Origin: Anaerolinea sp.
Lineage (GTDB): Bacteria; Chloroflexota; Anaerolineae; Anaerolineales; Anaerolineaceae
DNA: 64,000 nt
Direction: 5' to 3'
Assembly (NCBI GenBank): GCA_013824865.1
Contig: PNON01000004.1
Location: 1 to 64,000 of the forward strand
Numbering within the stretch: the stretch's first letter is position 1; every line of letters begins with the position of its first letter. A program made the translations under genes and the position numbers. Shown one piece after another: positions 1-8,007 of this stretch. The notes under the pieces are model-generated. The model worked only from the letters and a program-made list of their open reading frames with translations. It ran no database searches and was not told where the DNA came from.

Positions 1-96
1 AGAATTGAGGAAAGAAAGGCTACCAGCCCAAACAAGCAAACCAAAAAGCTCAAGAAAGAAAACATGGCACGAAGAAACGAATTGGAAGCATGTTAA
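1..96 (+). CDS. C-terminal end of a truncated upstream gene
   Basis: Frame 1 is open from the left edge to a TAA at 94-96, giving 31 residues that are very rich in Lys, Arg, Asn and Gln, with a basic tail typical of a C-terminus. The start lies outside the window. No family can be assigned from so short a piece, and it could be a chance open frame. A good promoter starts only 6 bases after the stop, which fits a gene boundary here. Confidence 0.4.
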   Translation, partial: RIEERKATSPNKQTKKLKKENMARRNELEAC

Positions 97-101
97 ATAG
101 A

Positions 102-130
102 TTGATAACTCACCAGACTATGGTTATAAT
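102..130 (+). promoter_or_regulatory. Sigma-70 type promoter for the lipoprotein gene
   Basis: TTGATA at 102-107, a 17-base spacer and TATAAT at 125-130 match the housekeeping consensus almost perfectly. Transcription would begin near 137, about 10 bases before the chosen ATG at 147. This supports the inner start over the ATGs at 90, 120 and 129. Confidence 0.75.
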
Positions 131-146
131 GATTAAGCAGGTTGGT

Positions 147-623
147 ATGAAGAATATATTTTTACTCCTTCCCGTTTTTCTGATCATGCTCGCCGCGTGC
201 ACCCCGGTGATAGCACCACATCCCCCAGCCTCTCAATCGGTTGATATACCAACTTCAACCACAGGTCAGGATGCAACCCAGGCAGGTCCCATGTCAGTGA
301 ACACCATTCAGCCGTCGGGCGAAGATGCCCCTGTGCCAATTCCAGCAGACGATGAGGTTATGGTCAGCTCTGGCGAACTATGGCTTATAATATTGACCCC
401 TCAGGATGGAGACACTGTCGATACACCTATCATTATAGTCAAAGGACAGGCGCCAGCAGAGACGGTGATCAGTATAAATGACCAACTGACCATTACCTCC
501 GCCGACAAGACTTTCGAACTGGAAATATCGCTTGAAGCCGGGATAAATTTACTTGAGATAGTAGCCAGCGATTTGTATGGCAATGAAGTCTATTTGCCAC
601 TTACTGTGGATTATGAGCCCTAA
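147..623 (+). CDS. Lipoprotein with a C-terminal Ig-like (glucodextranase B-like) domain
   Basis: 158 residues. A signal peptide (MKNIFLLLPVFLIMLAAC) ends in the lipobox LAAC, so the protein should be lipid-anchored outside the membrane. A Pro/Thr/Ser-rich linker follows to about residue 80. The last 75 residues (from LIILTPQDGD to the end) have the beta-strand pattern of bacterial Ig-like domains: a TVDTPIIIVKGQAP segment, then GINLLEIVASDLYGNE. Such domains are usually structural or carbohydrate-binding. The start at 147 is chosen because it lies just downstream of the promoter and begins the signal peptide. The DUF5666 gene follows after 10 bases, so the two are probably co-transcribed. 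The exact function is unknown. Confidence 0.75.
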   Translation: MKNIFLLLPVFLIMLAACTPVIAPHPPASQSVDIPTSTTGQDATQAGPMSVNTIQPSGEDAPVPIPADDEVMVSSGELWLIILTPQDGDTVDTPIIIVKGQAPAETVISINDQLTITSADKTFELEISLEAGINLLEIVASDLYGNEVYLPLTVDYEP

Positions 624-633
624 AGAGGAAATT

Positions 634-1314
634 ATGAATAAGCTGCGGTTTTTCACCCTTACAGTTATCCTTTTTGTCCTATTTGCATTTACGACGCAAG
701 CTTATACCAATCCGCTGAACAGGATTAATCCTAAAAACACGCATACGCCTCAGAAAACACCTGGCGCCAGGGCTACTGAAAATGCCATCGAACGCGCGGA
801 AAGGTTGAAAGGCAAGCCTGAGCATTATAAGGGCACAATCCTGGCGGTGGATGCCAATTCCATCACGCTGGATGCCGGGGGTAACAGTATCACCGCCATC
901 CTCAATGCGGATACCCGAATTGCAGTCCCAGGCAAACCGGGCGGGGAGCTGCAAGCAGGCCAAACTGCTGTCTTGAAAGGGCGGCGTGATGAGAGCGATA
1001 ACCTGGTGGCTAGCGCGGTTCAGGTTATCCCTGGCAAGCCGCAGCGTGGCCATTTTGTGGGCACTGTTACAGCTTATGCACCTGGTACAAGCATCACCAT
1101 TCAACCCCGCAAGGGAGAGGCTATCACCTTTCAGATCACTGGAGATATAAAAATATTGCCTGAAAAACGGGCAGAGTTCCTGACTGTAGGATCCTTTGTG
1201 ACCATCATTGCTCCACGGGATGTGAGTGGAGGAATTTTGACTGCAGTCGGTATTGTCATCCACCCCGCAGATTCAAACGGGGGTGAGGCTGAAGCTTTAA
1301 CTCCTACACCATAA
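634..1314 (+). CDS. Secreted protein with two DUF5666-like repeats
   Basis: 226 residues. An N-terminal signal peptide (hydrophobic stretch TLTVILFVLFAFTTQA) lacks a lipobox cysteine, so the protein is exported rather than lipid-anchored. Two similar beta-rich units follow, each opening with GTI/VLAV..SITL.. and closing with a V...P segment (KGTILAVDANSITLDAG near residue 67; GTVTAYAPGTSITIQP near 142). This is the DUF5666 pattern, an OB-like fold of unknown role found in envelope proteins. The ATG at 634 is preferred because AAAGAGG lies 6 bases upstream; an upstream in-frame start at 577 would add residues inside the previous gene. It sits 10 bases behind the lipoprotein gene, probably as one unit. 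Confidence 0.75.
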   Translation: MNKLRFFTLTVILFVLFAFTTQAYTNPLNRINPKNTHTPQKTPGARATENAIERAERLKGKPEHYKGTILAVDANSITLDAGGNSITAILNADTRIAVPGKPGGELQAGQTAVLKGRRDESDNLVASAVQVIPGKPQRGHFVGTVTAYAPGTSITIQPRKGEAITFQITGDIKILPEKRAEFLTVGSFVTIIAPRDVSGGILTAVGIVIHPADSNGGEAEALTPTP

Positions 1315-1408
1315 TTGTCAGGAGTTTTCCAACCCCAAAATCAATAACCCAAAAAATGTCTCAGCGGAGCTATCCTGAGACGTAATTGCCATACCCGGGC
1401 GGGAATAT

Positions 1409-1582
1409 TTACAACCCTTTTACTAAATTAGCAATTGCAAGTAATGCAAAACCAATAACAACCAACCAGAAGGATAAATTAGCAGAGATTCCGGCAATGG
1501 TATTTGTATATCCCAATATTCCAAATGCGACAAGTATTAAAGAAATCCACCAGGTGATCATTTTTGGTGCTCTTGGTTTCAT
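1409..1582 (-). CDS. Small two-helix membrane protein
   Basis: 57 residues with two hydrophobic helices (ITWWISLILVAFGILGYT and SFWLVVIGFALLAIANL) joined by a short loop. The N-terminus is basic (MKPRAPK), suggesting it faces the cytoplasm. The ATG at 1582 is used because AAGGAGC lies 6 bases upstream; the longer frame from 1642 lacks a ribosome site. Proteins of this size and layout are common as hypothetical proteins in Chloroflexota. No function can be given. Confidence 0.65.
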   Translation of the reverse strand: MKPRAPKMITWWISLILVAFGILGYTNTIAGISANLSFWLVVIGFALLAIANLVKGL

Positions 1583-2045
1583 ATTATGCTCCTTTTTGAA
1601 TTGGTTATTGGAATGAAGTATAAGGATGTATAAATTGAGCAAAAGGTTGCGAATCGATTATTACAGCAAAACATCACATTCCAATAATTAATGGATCAGA
1701 CCATCAGTTTCAGATCCGTTTTAATTATACGACTTATAGGCAAGCCCCATTCCAGCGTGCTGGCGCATGGCTGCCTGTTTTCCGTATTCAATGGAGCGCC
1801 AAATCCACCCGTCACTTCTGAAGTTGTCTCTCCTCCCTCTGTCTCCCTGAACAAGCGAAGTGTCTCTACCTCACCAAATGAGATTCTGCTCTGCAGAGCG
1901 GCTCAGAATGGAACCCCTTTATTCAAAGTTAGCGCTGGTCGGGAGACCAGCGCATAGTATTTAGTAAACAACCAGGAGATACAGCAACTAAAATAAGATC
2001 TCTCCTCCCCCGGTCGTCGAGATGACAATTAATTAGATCCACCCC
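1583..2045. other. Intergenic stretch without a supported gene
   Basis: This stretch of about 460 bases has no convincing coding signal. The 88-codon plus-strand frame at 1691-1957 has no ribosome site, low-complexity composition and no domain. The notable structure is the hairpin at 1932-1953. The rest looks like decayed or non-coding DNA. Confidence 0.5.
1932..1953. repeat. Perfect 9-bp hairpin palindrome (REP-like)
   Basis: GCGCTGGTC, loop GGGA, GACCAGCGC form a perfect 9-bp stem with a 4-base loop. No T-run follows on either strand, so it is not a classical intrinsic terminator. It lies between the two minus-strand genes at 1409-1582 and 2046-2561 and may be a dispersed REP-type palindrome. 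Confidence 0.6.
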
Positions 2046-2561
2046 TTACTCCGTTGCCTTTTTCTTTCTCCTGATCCCGGATACGATCACAATAAACCCA
2101 AGGAGTATTAACCCAACGGGCCATAGTTTGGCGGCGAATTCCAGTTTACCAAAAACAGAAGCAAAGATACCGAAAAGGATCACACTGCTGAACAAATTCC
2201 ACATCCCGGAAATGTACGCGCTGCGTTTGCGCGCCAGCAGCCCAAATAACAACAACCCGAAACCTGAGAATCCGGGGATAAGCGTCCATGCATAGGACCA
2301 GCTAGCCCAATTGCCGGTGCTATTCTGCCAGTAAAGCAATCCGCCCAACCCGGCGAGGATGCTGGCCGGGATGAAGAATGATGGCATCCAGGTGAGGATG
2401 GAGGTTAGCGCGAAGATCAGACCCAGTGCGATGATCTGCACTGGCCAGGTTTCTTTACCATAAGCCAGCTCCCTCAACCCGGGAAAGAATTCAATCGCAA
2501 GGTAAAACACACCAATCGCTATCAGTAAAAACGCGAACGATATCCGTACCCTTTTCATCAT
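2046..2561 (-). CDS. Five- to six-helix membrane protein, DUF5668/LiaF-like
   Basis: 171 residues, almost entirely membrane helices: residues 7-24, 40-58, 62-78, 92-108, about 118-136 and 144-163. The paired motif WPVQIIALGLIF near residue 40 and its echo LWPVGLILLGFIVIVSG near 145 match the WP..LI..G signature of DUF5668 and LiaI/LiaF-like envelope-stress proteins. The C-terminus is basic (RRKKK). GGAGG sits 4 bases before tandem ATGs at 2561 and 2558. An ATTTGT-TCG-ACAAAT palindrome overlaps the promoter region upstream and may bind a regulator. A role in envelope sensing is inferred from the family only. Confidence 0.65.
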   Translation of the reverse strand: MMKRVRISFAFLLIAIGVFYLAIEFFPGLRELAYGKETWPVQIIALGLIFALTSILTWMPSFFIPASILAGLGGLLYWQNSTGNWASWSYAWTLIPGFSGFGLLLFGLLARKRSAYISGMWNLFSSVILFGIFASVFGKLEFAAKLWPVGLILLGFIVIVSGIRRKKKATE

Positions 2562-2584
2562 TTCGCCTCCTGTCTTTCGATAGA

Positions 2585-2606
2585 ATTATACATTTGTTCG
2601 ACAAAT
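2585..2606 (-). promoter_or_regulatory. -10 box and operator-like palindrome upstream of the DUF5668-like gene
   Basis: Read on the minus strand, TATAAT lies at 2590-2585, about 25 bases upstream of the gene. Next to it is the palindrome ATTTGT-TCG-ACAAAT (2592-2606), with a third ACAAAT half-site a few bases further on. A dyad placed between the -10 and -35 regions is typical of a repressor operator. The regulator is unknown. Confidence 0.45.
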
Positions 2607-2724
2607 TTAAGACAAATCGTATCTACGTTCATAAAATAAGAAATCTATCAATAATACAACTGGTGGCCTAGTTCTGATCGTAAGTTTCACTGATTTTTTC
2701 TATCCGATTGCCTATTTATTCACC

Positions 2725-2730
2725 TATAAT
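2725..2730 (+). promoter_or_regulatory. -10 box of the helicase/nuclease operon (leaderless start)
   Basis: TATAAT at 2725-2730 is followed by exactly 6 bases and then the ATG at 2737, so the transcript should begin at or next to the start codon. No Shine-Dalgarno sequence is present. The -35 region is poor. Confidence 0.6.
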
Positions 2731-2736
2731 ATCCAT

Positions 2737-4914
2737 ATGCAATCCCCCATGGAATTCACCTCTGACCAGCAGGCTATCCTCACCTCACCCCTCCACATCC
2801 GCACCTGGGCGGAGGGGACTGCTGGCTGCGGAAAGAGCACCGCGGCAGCCGCGCGCCTGCAACAGATGGCAGCGCAAGGTATCCCCGCCCAGCATATCCT
2901 CATCCTGCTGCCCCAGCGCACCCTGGCTGAGCCCTACACCCGCGTCATCGATTCGCTTTCGTTCCCTCCCGGCGGCCGGCCAGACATCCTCACCCTCAAC
3001 GGCCTCGCCCAACGTACCCTTTCGCTCTTCTGGCCGCTGGCAGCCACGTCTGCCGGCTTCCCCCAGCCCAACCGCCCGCCTGTTTTCCTCACCATGGAGA
3101 CAGCGCAGTATTACATGGCACACGTTGCTGGTCCTTTGCTGCAGCGCGGATACTTCGCCGCAGTCAGTCTGACACCCAACCGCCTTTACAGCCAGTTGCT
3201 GGATAATCTCAACAAGTCCGCATTGGTGGGCTTCCCCCACACTGAGATCGCCACCCGACTATCCTCTGCCTGGAATGGCGCTTCCAGCCAGCTGCGCGTT
3301 TTTGACCAGGCGCAAGAGGCCATCAACCTCTTTCGTCAATTCTGCCACCAGCACAACCTGCTGGATTTCTCGCTGCAAATCGAGGTCTTCCTGCGCAACC
3401 TGTGGCCTGGCCTGCTCTGCCGCCAGTACCTGCTCTACCGCTACCGTCACATCATCGCCGATAACCTGGAAGAGGATACCCCCGCCGCGCATGACCTGCT
3501 GTTGGACTGGCTCCCGCACCTGGACAGCGCCCTGCTGCTCTACGATCGCGAAGCTGGCTACCGCAAGTTCCTGGGTGCGGACCCGACCAGCGCGCTCCGT
3601 CTGCGTGAGATTTGCCCGCACCAGGTGGAATTTCGCACTCCCATATCCCTGCCACCTGAACTGAGCACATTCACCCATGCCTTCGCTTCCACGCTCAAAC
3701 AGCCCGGTTCTGACACGCCAGGCTCCGAGCCTGCCGCGCCTTCTCTGTCTGAAGCTGAAGTACTCCAGTGCATCCGCCCTCTAGCCACCCGATTCTACCC
3801 CCAGATGCTGGATGCCGCCGTTCAGGAGGCTAACCGGTTGATCCGGGAAGAAGGTCTGCCCTCCGGGCAGATCGCCATCCTTGCCCCCTACCTCTCCGAC
3901 CGGCTGCGCTTTGGACTGGTCGAGCGTTTGAAGCGACTCGAGATACCCGTCCGCGTGCTGCGCCCTTCGCGTTCACTGCAGGAGGATGCGTATATCCGCT
4001 GTCTGCTGGCACTGGCGCGTCTGGCTCACCCCGCCTGGCAGCTCCCGGTAATCCGGGAGGATTTCACCGCCATGCTCTCCACCGCCATCGCCAGCCTGGA
4101 TCTCTGCCGCGCGGGTCTGCTGACGGAAATCGTCTATCCGCGCAAGAAAGAGCAGTGCCTGCCTGGAGACTTCAGCATCGTCAACGCTGATATGAAAGAC
4201 CGCATCACCTATGTTTCTGGCGGGCATTATACTGAGCTGCGCGAGTGGATCAACGCATATACTGACCAGCCACCGCTGCAATTGGAATTCTTTTTCAGCC
4301 GCCTGTTTGGCGAGCTGCTCACCCGCCCGGGTTTTGGTTTTTACAACCACCCGGCTGCCGGCGAGGTAACCGCTAATCTAATGGAAAGCGTACGAAAATT
4401 CCGTCAGGCGGTGCAATCCACCGTGGAAGTGTCCGAGATTCCCAAAGAATTCATCCGGGCGGTGGAATCCGGCCTGGTTTCCGCCCAGTACCTGCGCAGT
4501 TGGGGCAGCAGCGCGGATGATGCCGTCACCATCGCGCCAGCTTTTTCCTTCCTCCTCCAAAACCGCCCCGTCTCTGCCCAGATCTGGCTGGATGCGGGCA
4601 GCAACGCCTGGTTCGAACGCCTCGAGCAGCCCCTGACTCACCCTTATGTGCTCAGCCGCCAGTGGCAGGCCGGCGACCAGTGGGATGACACCCGCGAGGT
4701 GGAAGCCAACCGCCAGACCCTTTACCGGCTGGCAGCCGGTTTGATGCGCCGCTGCACCGGACGTATTTTGATGCTTCACTGCGAATTGAACGAGCAGGGA
4801 TTTGAGCAACAGGGCGCGCTCATCAAGAACGCCGCCTTCGCCTTCGGGCGCATCCGCCGCCTGTCGCAGAACCCGGTTCCAGCCGCACCATCAACAGAGG
4901 GAAGCGATGTTTGA
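2737..4914 (+). CDS. AddB-like UvrD-fold subunit, probably helicase-dead
   Basis: 725 residues. An intact P-loop (EGTAGCGKSTAA, residues 27-38) opens a superfamily 1 helicase-like fold, followed by ILLPQRTLAEPYTR, a motif Ia-like segment. The Walker B position reads HIIADNLEED rather than the DEAQD of active UvrD proteins. I do not see the motif V (HKAKGLE) or motif VI (VxxTRA) arginine residues near the C-terminus. This resembles AddB or RecC-type partners, where one helicase unit is degenerate, but it lacks AddB's C-terminal nuclease; that domain is encoded separately two genes downstream. It starts an operon, overlaps the next gene by 8 bases, and its ATG lies directly after a -10 box. Likely role: subunit of a DNA-end-processing complex. 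The subunit role is inferred. Confidence 0.65.
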   Translation: MQSPMEFTSDQQAILTSPLHIRTWAEGTAGCGKSTAAAARLQQMAAQGIPAQHILILLPQRTLAEPYTRVIDSLSFPPGGRPDILTLNGLAQRTLSLFWPLAATSAGFPQPNRPPVFLTMETAQYYMAHVAGPLLQRGYFAAVSLTPNRLYSQLLDNLNKSALVGFPHTEIATRLSSAWNGASSQLRVFDQAQEAINLFRQFCHQHNLLDFSLQIEVFLRNLWPGLLCRQYLLYRYRHIIADNLEEDTPAAHDLLLDWLPHLDSALLLYDREAGYRKFLGADPTSALRLREICPHQVEFRTPISLPPELSTFTHAFASTLKQPGSDTPGSEPAAPSLSEAEVLQCIRPLATRFYPQMLDAAVQEANRLIREEGLPSGQIAILAPYLSDRLRFGLVERLKRLEIPVRVLRPSRSLQEDAYIRCLLALARLAHPAWQLPVIREDFTAMLSTAIASLDLCRAGLLTEIVYPRKKEQCLPGDFSIVNADMKDRITYVSGGHYTELREWINAYTDQPPLQLEFFFSRLFGELLTRPGFGFYNHPAAGEVTANLMESVRKFRQAVQSTVEVSEIPKEFIRAVESGLVSAQYLRSWGSSADDAVTIAPAFSFLLQNRPVSAQIWLDAGSNAWFERLEQPLTHPYVLSRQWQAGDQWDDTREVEANRQTLYRLAAGLMRRCTGRILMLHCELNEQGFEQQGALIKNAAFAFGRIRRLSQNPVPAAPSTEGSDV

Positions 4915-7156
4915 GCCGCGACCCGCGCAAAAACGCATCCTCGAATACAATGGCGGGCGGATGGGTATCTCCGCTGTCCCCGGCAGCGGCAAAACTCACA
5001 CCCTTTCCGCCCTGGCCGCCCAAATCATCTCTGCCGGAACTCTGGCTGAGGATCAGGAAGTGCTGGTGGTCACTCTCGTTAATTCGGCTGTCGCCAATTT
5101 CACACAGCGCGTAGAATCCTTCCTGAAGGACAGGGGTACCCTGCCAGGATTCCAATACCGGGTGCGTACCCTGCATGGCCTGGCCAATGACATCGTCAGC
5201 GAACGCCCCTCCATCGCCGGGCTGGCTAATGATTATTCCATCCTCGATGAGCGCGACGCTACCCAGATCATCAGCGCCGCGGCTTCCGCCTGGTACCGCT
5301 CGCATGTTGAGCAGGTGGAGGCTTACCTGGCGCCGGATATCAGCCAGAATCAGATGTGGAAGGTGCGCAAGGAGCACCTCCCCAAACTGCTGCGCGAACT
5401 GTCAGTCGCCTTCATTCGCACGGTCAAAGATAAGCAGCTCTCTGAGGAGCAGGTGGCGGAGATCGCCGAACTCGCCCGCCAACGGGACGGCTTCCACGCT
5501 CTGTATATGTGCGCCAGTATCTATGGCGATTATCAGCGTGCCCTGCACTACCGCGGCGCGGTGGATTTTGATGACCTCATCCGCCTGGCGCTGGCTGCAC
5601 TGCGTCAGGATGACCAACTGCTTTCCCGCCTGCGCCAGCGCTGGCCGTACATATTGGAAGACGAAGCCCAGGATAGCAGCCTGCTTCAACAGGAGATACT
5701 GGAGCTGCTCTCGGGCGGCAGCGGCAACTGGGTGCGGGTGGGCGACCCCAACCAGGCCATTTACGCCACCTTCACCACCGCAAACCCGCGTTTCTTGCGC
5801 GAATTTATGCAAACCCCCGGCGTGACCCCTCGCGACCTGCCCGAAAGCGGACGCTCGACGCAGAGCATCATCAACCTGGCCAACCATATCATCACCTGGA
5901 CGCGCAAGCAGCATCCCATCCCCTCCGCCCGCACCGCTCTGGACCTGCCGCTCATCCAACCTGTGCTGCCCGGCGACGCAAATCCCAACCCTGACGATGC
6001 CGCCTCCCTCGTCCGCGTGCTCGACCGCAAGCAGGAACCGGAGGAAGAATTATTACGGGTTGCTGATTCGCTGGAGGAGTGGCTGAAACACAACAGTGAT
6101 AAGACCGTGGCAATGCTCAGCTCGCTCAACCGCCACCTGGAGAAGATGTCCGAATTGCTGAAGTCACGCGGCATCCCCGCCATTGAACTGCTGCGTTCCA
6201 CCTCTGCCACCCGCCGCGCCGCCGGTCAACTGGATAACGTCTTGCGCTTCATCGCCAATCCGCGCGAATCCAGCAACCTGGCCTCTGCCTTCACCGCCTG
6301 GCGCGCGGCTATCTTGAATAAAGAAGAGCCGGGTGATGATGACGCATCTGCCGCCGCCCGGCTGCGTAAATGCACCCATACCGAAGACTACCTTTACCCG
6401 CAGATGCGCGATTGGCTGGCGGATCAGCCCCTGGAGGACGCCCCGCAGGTCGAGAACTTGCTGAGTTCCTTCCGTTCCACAGCGCGGATCTGGTTGGACG
6501 CTGCCAGCCTGCCCATTGACGAGCTGGTGATCTTCCTTGCTGTTGATCTGTTCACTCAACCCGCGGACCTGGCCGTAGCCCATAAGATCGCTGCACTTCT
6601 GCGTTCAGCCGCGGTGCTTAACCCTGAATGGCGCTTATCTGATTTTTCGCGCGAGGCGGCTGAATACACCACCATGGAGCGCAAATTTACCGGTTTCAGC
6701 GAGGAGGATGCCGGCTTCGATCCATCCCTGCACAAAGGTCGTGCCGTGCTTGCCACCATCCACAAGGCCAAGGGGCTGGAATGGGACCGAGTGTATCTGA
6801 CCGCGCTCAACAACTACGACTTCCCCTCTGGAGCGGAGGGCGACGAATATATGTCCGAACGCTGGTTCCTCAAGGGCCGCCTGAATTTGCAAGCCGAGGT
6901 GCTCGCCCAGCTGGACCTGGCGCTGTCGGGTCAGCTGGACAGCTATATCGAGGGGGAAGCCGCCTACGCGGACCGGCTGCATTACATCAACGAACGCCTC
7001 CGCGTATTGTATGTCGGCGTCACCCGTGCCCGCTCCGAGTTGCTGCTCTCCTGGAATACCGGCCTGCAAAAACGTTCCACCGAAGCGCTGGCGCTGACCG
7101 AGATAAAGGACTACCTGGTAGCGAACGGAATTATCCCCGCCCGGAGGGATGCATGA
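4907..7156 (+). CDS. UvrD/AddA-type ATP-dependent DNA helicase
   Basis: 749 residues with the full superfamily 1A motif set: motif I SAVPGSGKTHT (about residues 19-29), motif Ia VVTLVNSAVANF, TLHG, motif II ILEDEAQD (about 250), motif III VGDPNQAIY (about 278), motif IV ESGRSTQSI, motif V TIHKAKGLEW (about 619) and motif VI LYVGVTRAR (about 705). It should be a 3'-5' DNA translocase. It has no C-terminal PD-(D/E)XK domain, unlike AddA or RecB. The ATG at 4907 is preferred over the upstream frame start at 4802, because AGAGGG lies 5 bases before it and the extra N-terminus would be low-complexity. It overlaps its upstream neighbour by 8 bases and the nuclease gene by 4 (ATGA), implying translational coupling. 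Confidence 0.85.
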   Translation: MFEPRPAQKRILEYNGGRMGISAVPGSGKTHTLSALAAQIISAGTLAEDQEVLVVTLVNSAVANFTQRVESFLKDRGTLPGFQYRVRTLHGLANDIVSERPSIAGLANDYSILDERDATQIISAAASAWYRSHVEQVEAYLAPDISQNQMWKVRKEHLPKLLRELSVAFIRTVKDKQLSEEQVAEIAELARQRDGFHALYMCASIYGDYQRALHYRGAVDFDDLIRLALAALRQDDQLLSRLRQRWPYILEDEAQDSSLLQQEILELLSGGSGNWVRVGDPNQAIYATFTTANPRFLREFMQTPGVTPRDLPESGRSTQSIINLANHIITWTRKQHPIPSARTALDLPLIQPVLPGDANPNPDDAASLVRVLDRKQEPEEELLRVADSLEEWLKHNSDKTVAMLSSLNRHLEKMSELLKSRGIPAIELLRSTSATRRAAGQLDNVLRFIANPRESSNLASAFTAWRAAILNKEEPGDDDASAAARLRKCTHTEDYLYPQMRDWLADQPLEDAPQVENLLSSFRSTARIWLDAASLPIDELVIFLAVDLFTQPADLAVAHKIAALLRSAAVLNPEWRLSDFSREAAEYTTMERKFTGFSEEDAGFDPSLHKGRAVLATIHKAKGLEWDRVYLTALNNYDFPSGAEGDEYMSERWFLKGRLNLQAEVLAQLDLALSGQLDSYIEGEAAYADRLHYINERLRVLYVGVTRARSELLLSWNTGLQKRSTEALALTEIKDYLVANGIIPARRDA

Positions 7157-8007
7157 CTACACCCGATTTCACCTTCAGTCAGCATTCCATCCAGGACTTT
7201 CTGGATTGTCAGCGCCGCTTCTTGCTGCGCCATGTATTGCGCCTGGCCTGGCCGGCCGCTGAGACCGATGACCAGGCTGCTTACGAGCTTCACCAGGAGC
7301 AGGGGCAGGCTTTCCACCGCTGCCTGCAGCAATATTTTTCCGGCATCCCGGAAGAAGCCATCACCTCATCCATTACGGATGAACTGCTGGCTGGCTGGTG
7401 GCGTAATTTCCTGGGAGAAGCGCGCGGTTTTCCGTGGAACATTGCTGGCAACCCGCCTCCCGGGTTGATGCTGCTGCCAGAGTTCACCCTCACCGCTCAT
7501 CTGGGCGATCACCGCGTCTCTGCCAAGTATGATCTGGTCGCCGCACTGCCGGGTGAACACTTCTGGATCTATGACTGGAAAACCAGCCGCTCCATCCCCC
7601 CGCGTGAAAAGCTGGAGCCGCGTGTACAGACCCGGCTATATTCTTGGCTGCTGGCTGCTGCTGGCAGTGGATTAAATGCCGGAACGGACATTACGCCCGA
7701 TCAGATCAGCATGACCTACTGGTACGTGCAGCATCCCGCCCGCCCGATTTCTTTTGCCTATTCTTCTGAGCAATTCACGTCCGATCGGCAGCAGCTGGGC
7801 GATCTGCTCGATTACATCGCCGGTATCCCCGAAGCGGACTTCCGCCTGACCGACGACCCTGTCCAATGCCGTTTCTGCACCTACCGCTCTTACTGCGAGC
7901 GCGGATTCGCCCCTGGTGTGTGGTCAGACCTTTCCGGTGAATCTGATCTATCCTCTGTGCTTGATAACCTCCCCGAGTGGGAGGATAGCAGCCCGTTGGA
8001 GTTGTGA
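7153..8007 (+). CDS. Fe-S cluster PD-(D/E)XK nuclease (AddB C-terminal/Cas4-like)
   Basis: 284 residues. The nuclease core shows AKYDLVAAL (Asp), then WIYDWKTSR (D-x-K) around residues 117-145, followed by an alpha-helical QTRLYSW. One cysteine near the start (FLDCQRRF, about residue 18) and three near the C-terminus (CRFCTYRSYC, a C-x2-C-x5-C) reproduce the four-cysteine [4Fe-4S] arrangement that encloses the nuclease in AddB and Cas4. No cas genes are nearby, so a role with the two helicase-like genes upstream fits best: a detached AddB nuclease domain. ATGA overlap with the helicase and a TGATG junction with recJ make it part of a coupled operon. Confidence 0.8.
   Translation: MTTPDFTFSQHSIQDFLDCQRRFLLRHVLRLAWPAAETDDQAAYELHQEQGQAFHRCLQQYFSGIPEEAITSSITDELLAGWWRNFLGEARGFPWNIAGNPPPGLMLLPEFTLTAHLGDHRVSAKYDLVAALPGEHFWIYDWKTSRSIPPREKLEPRVQTRLYSWLLAAAGSGLNAGTDITPDQISMTYWYVQHPARPISFAYSSEQFTSDRQQLGDLLDYIAGIPEADFRLTDDPVQCRFCTYRSYCERGFAPGVWSDLSGESDLSSVLDNLPEWEDSSPLEL

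Noticed and set aside
679-1263. 194-codon minus-strand frame opposite the DUF5666 gene
   Set aside because: It overlaps a well-supported gene completely, lacks a ribosome site and shows no domain.
1691-1957. 88-codon plus-strand frame
   Set aside because: No ribosome site, Ser/Pro-rich noise-like composition, and it ends across a palindrome. Treated as non-coding.
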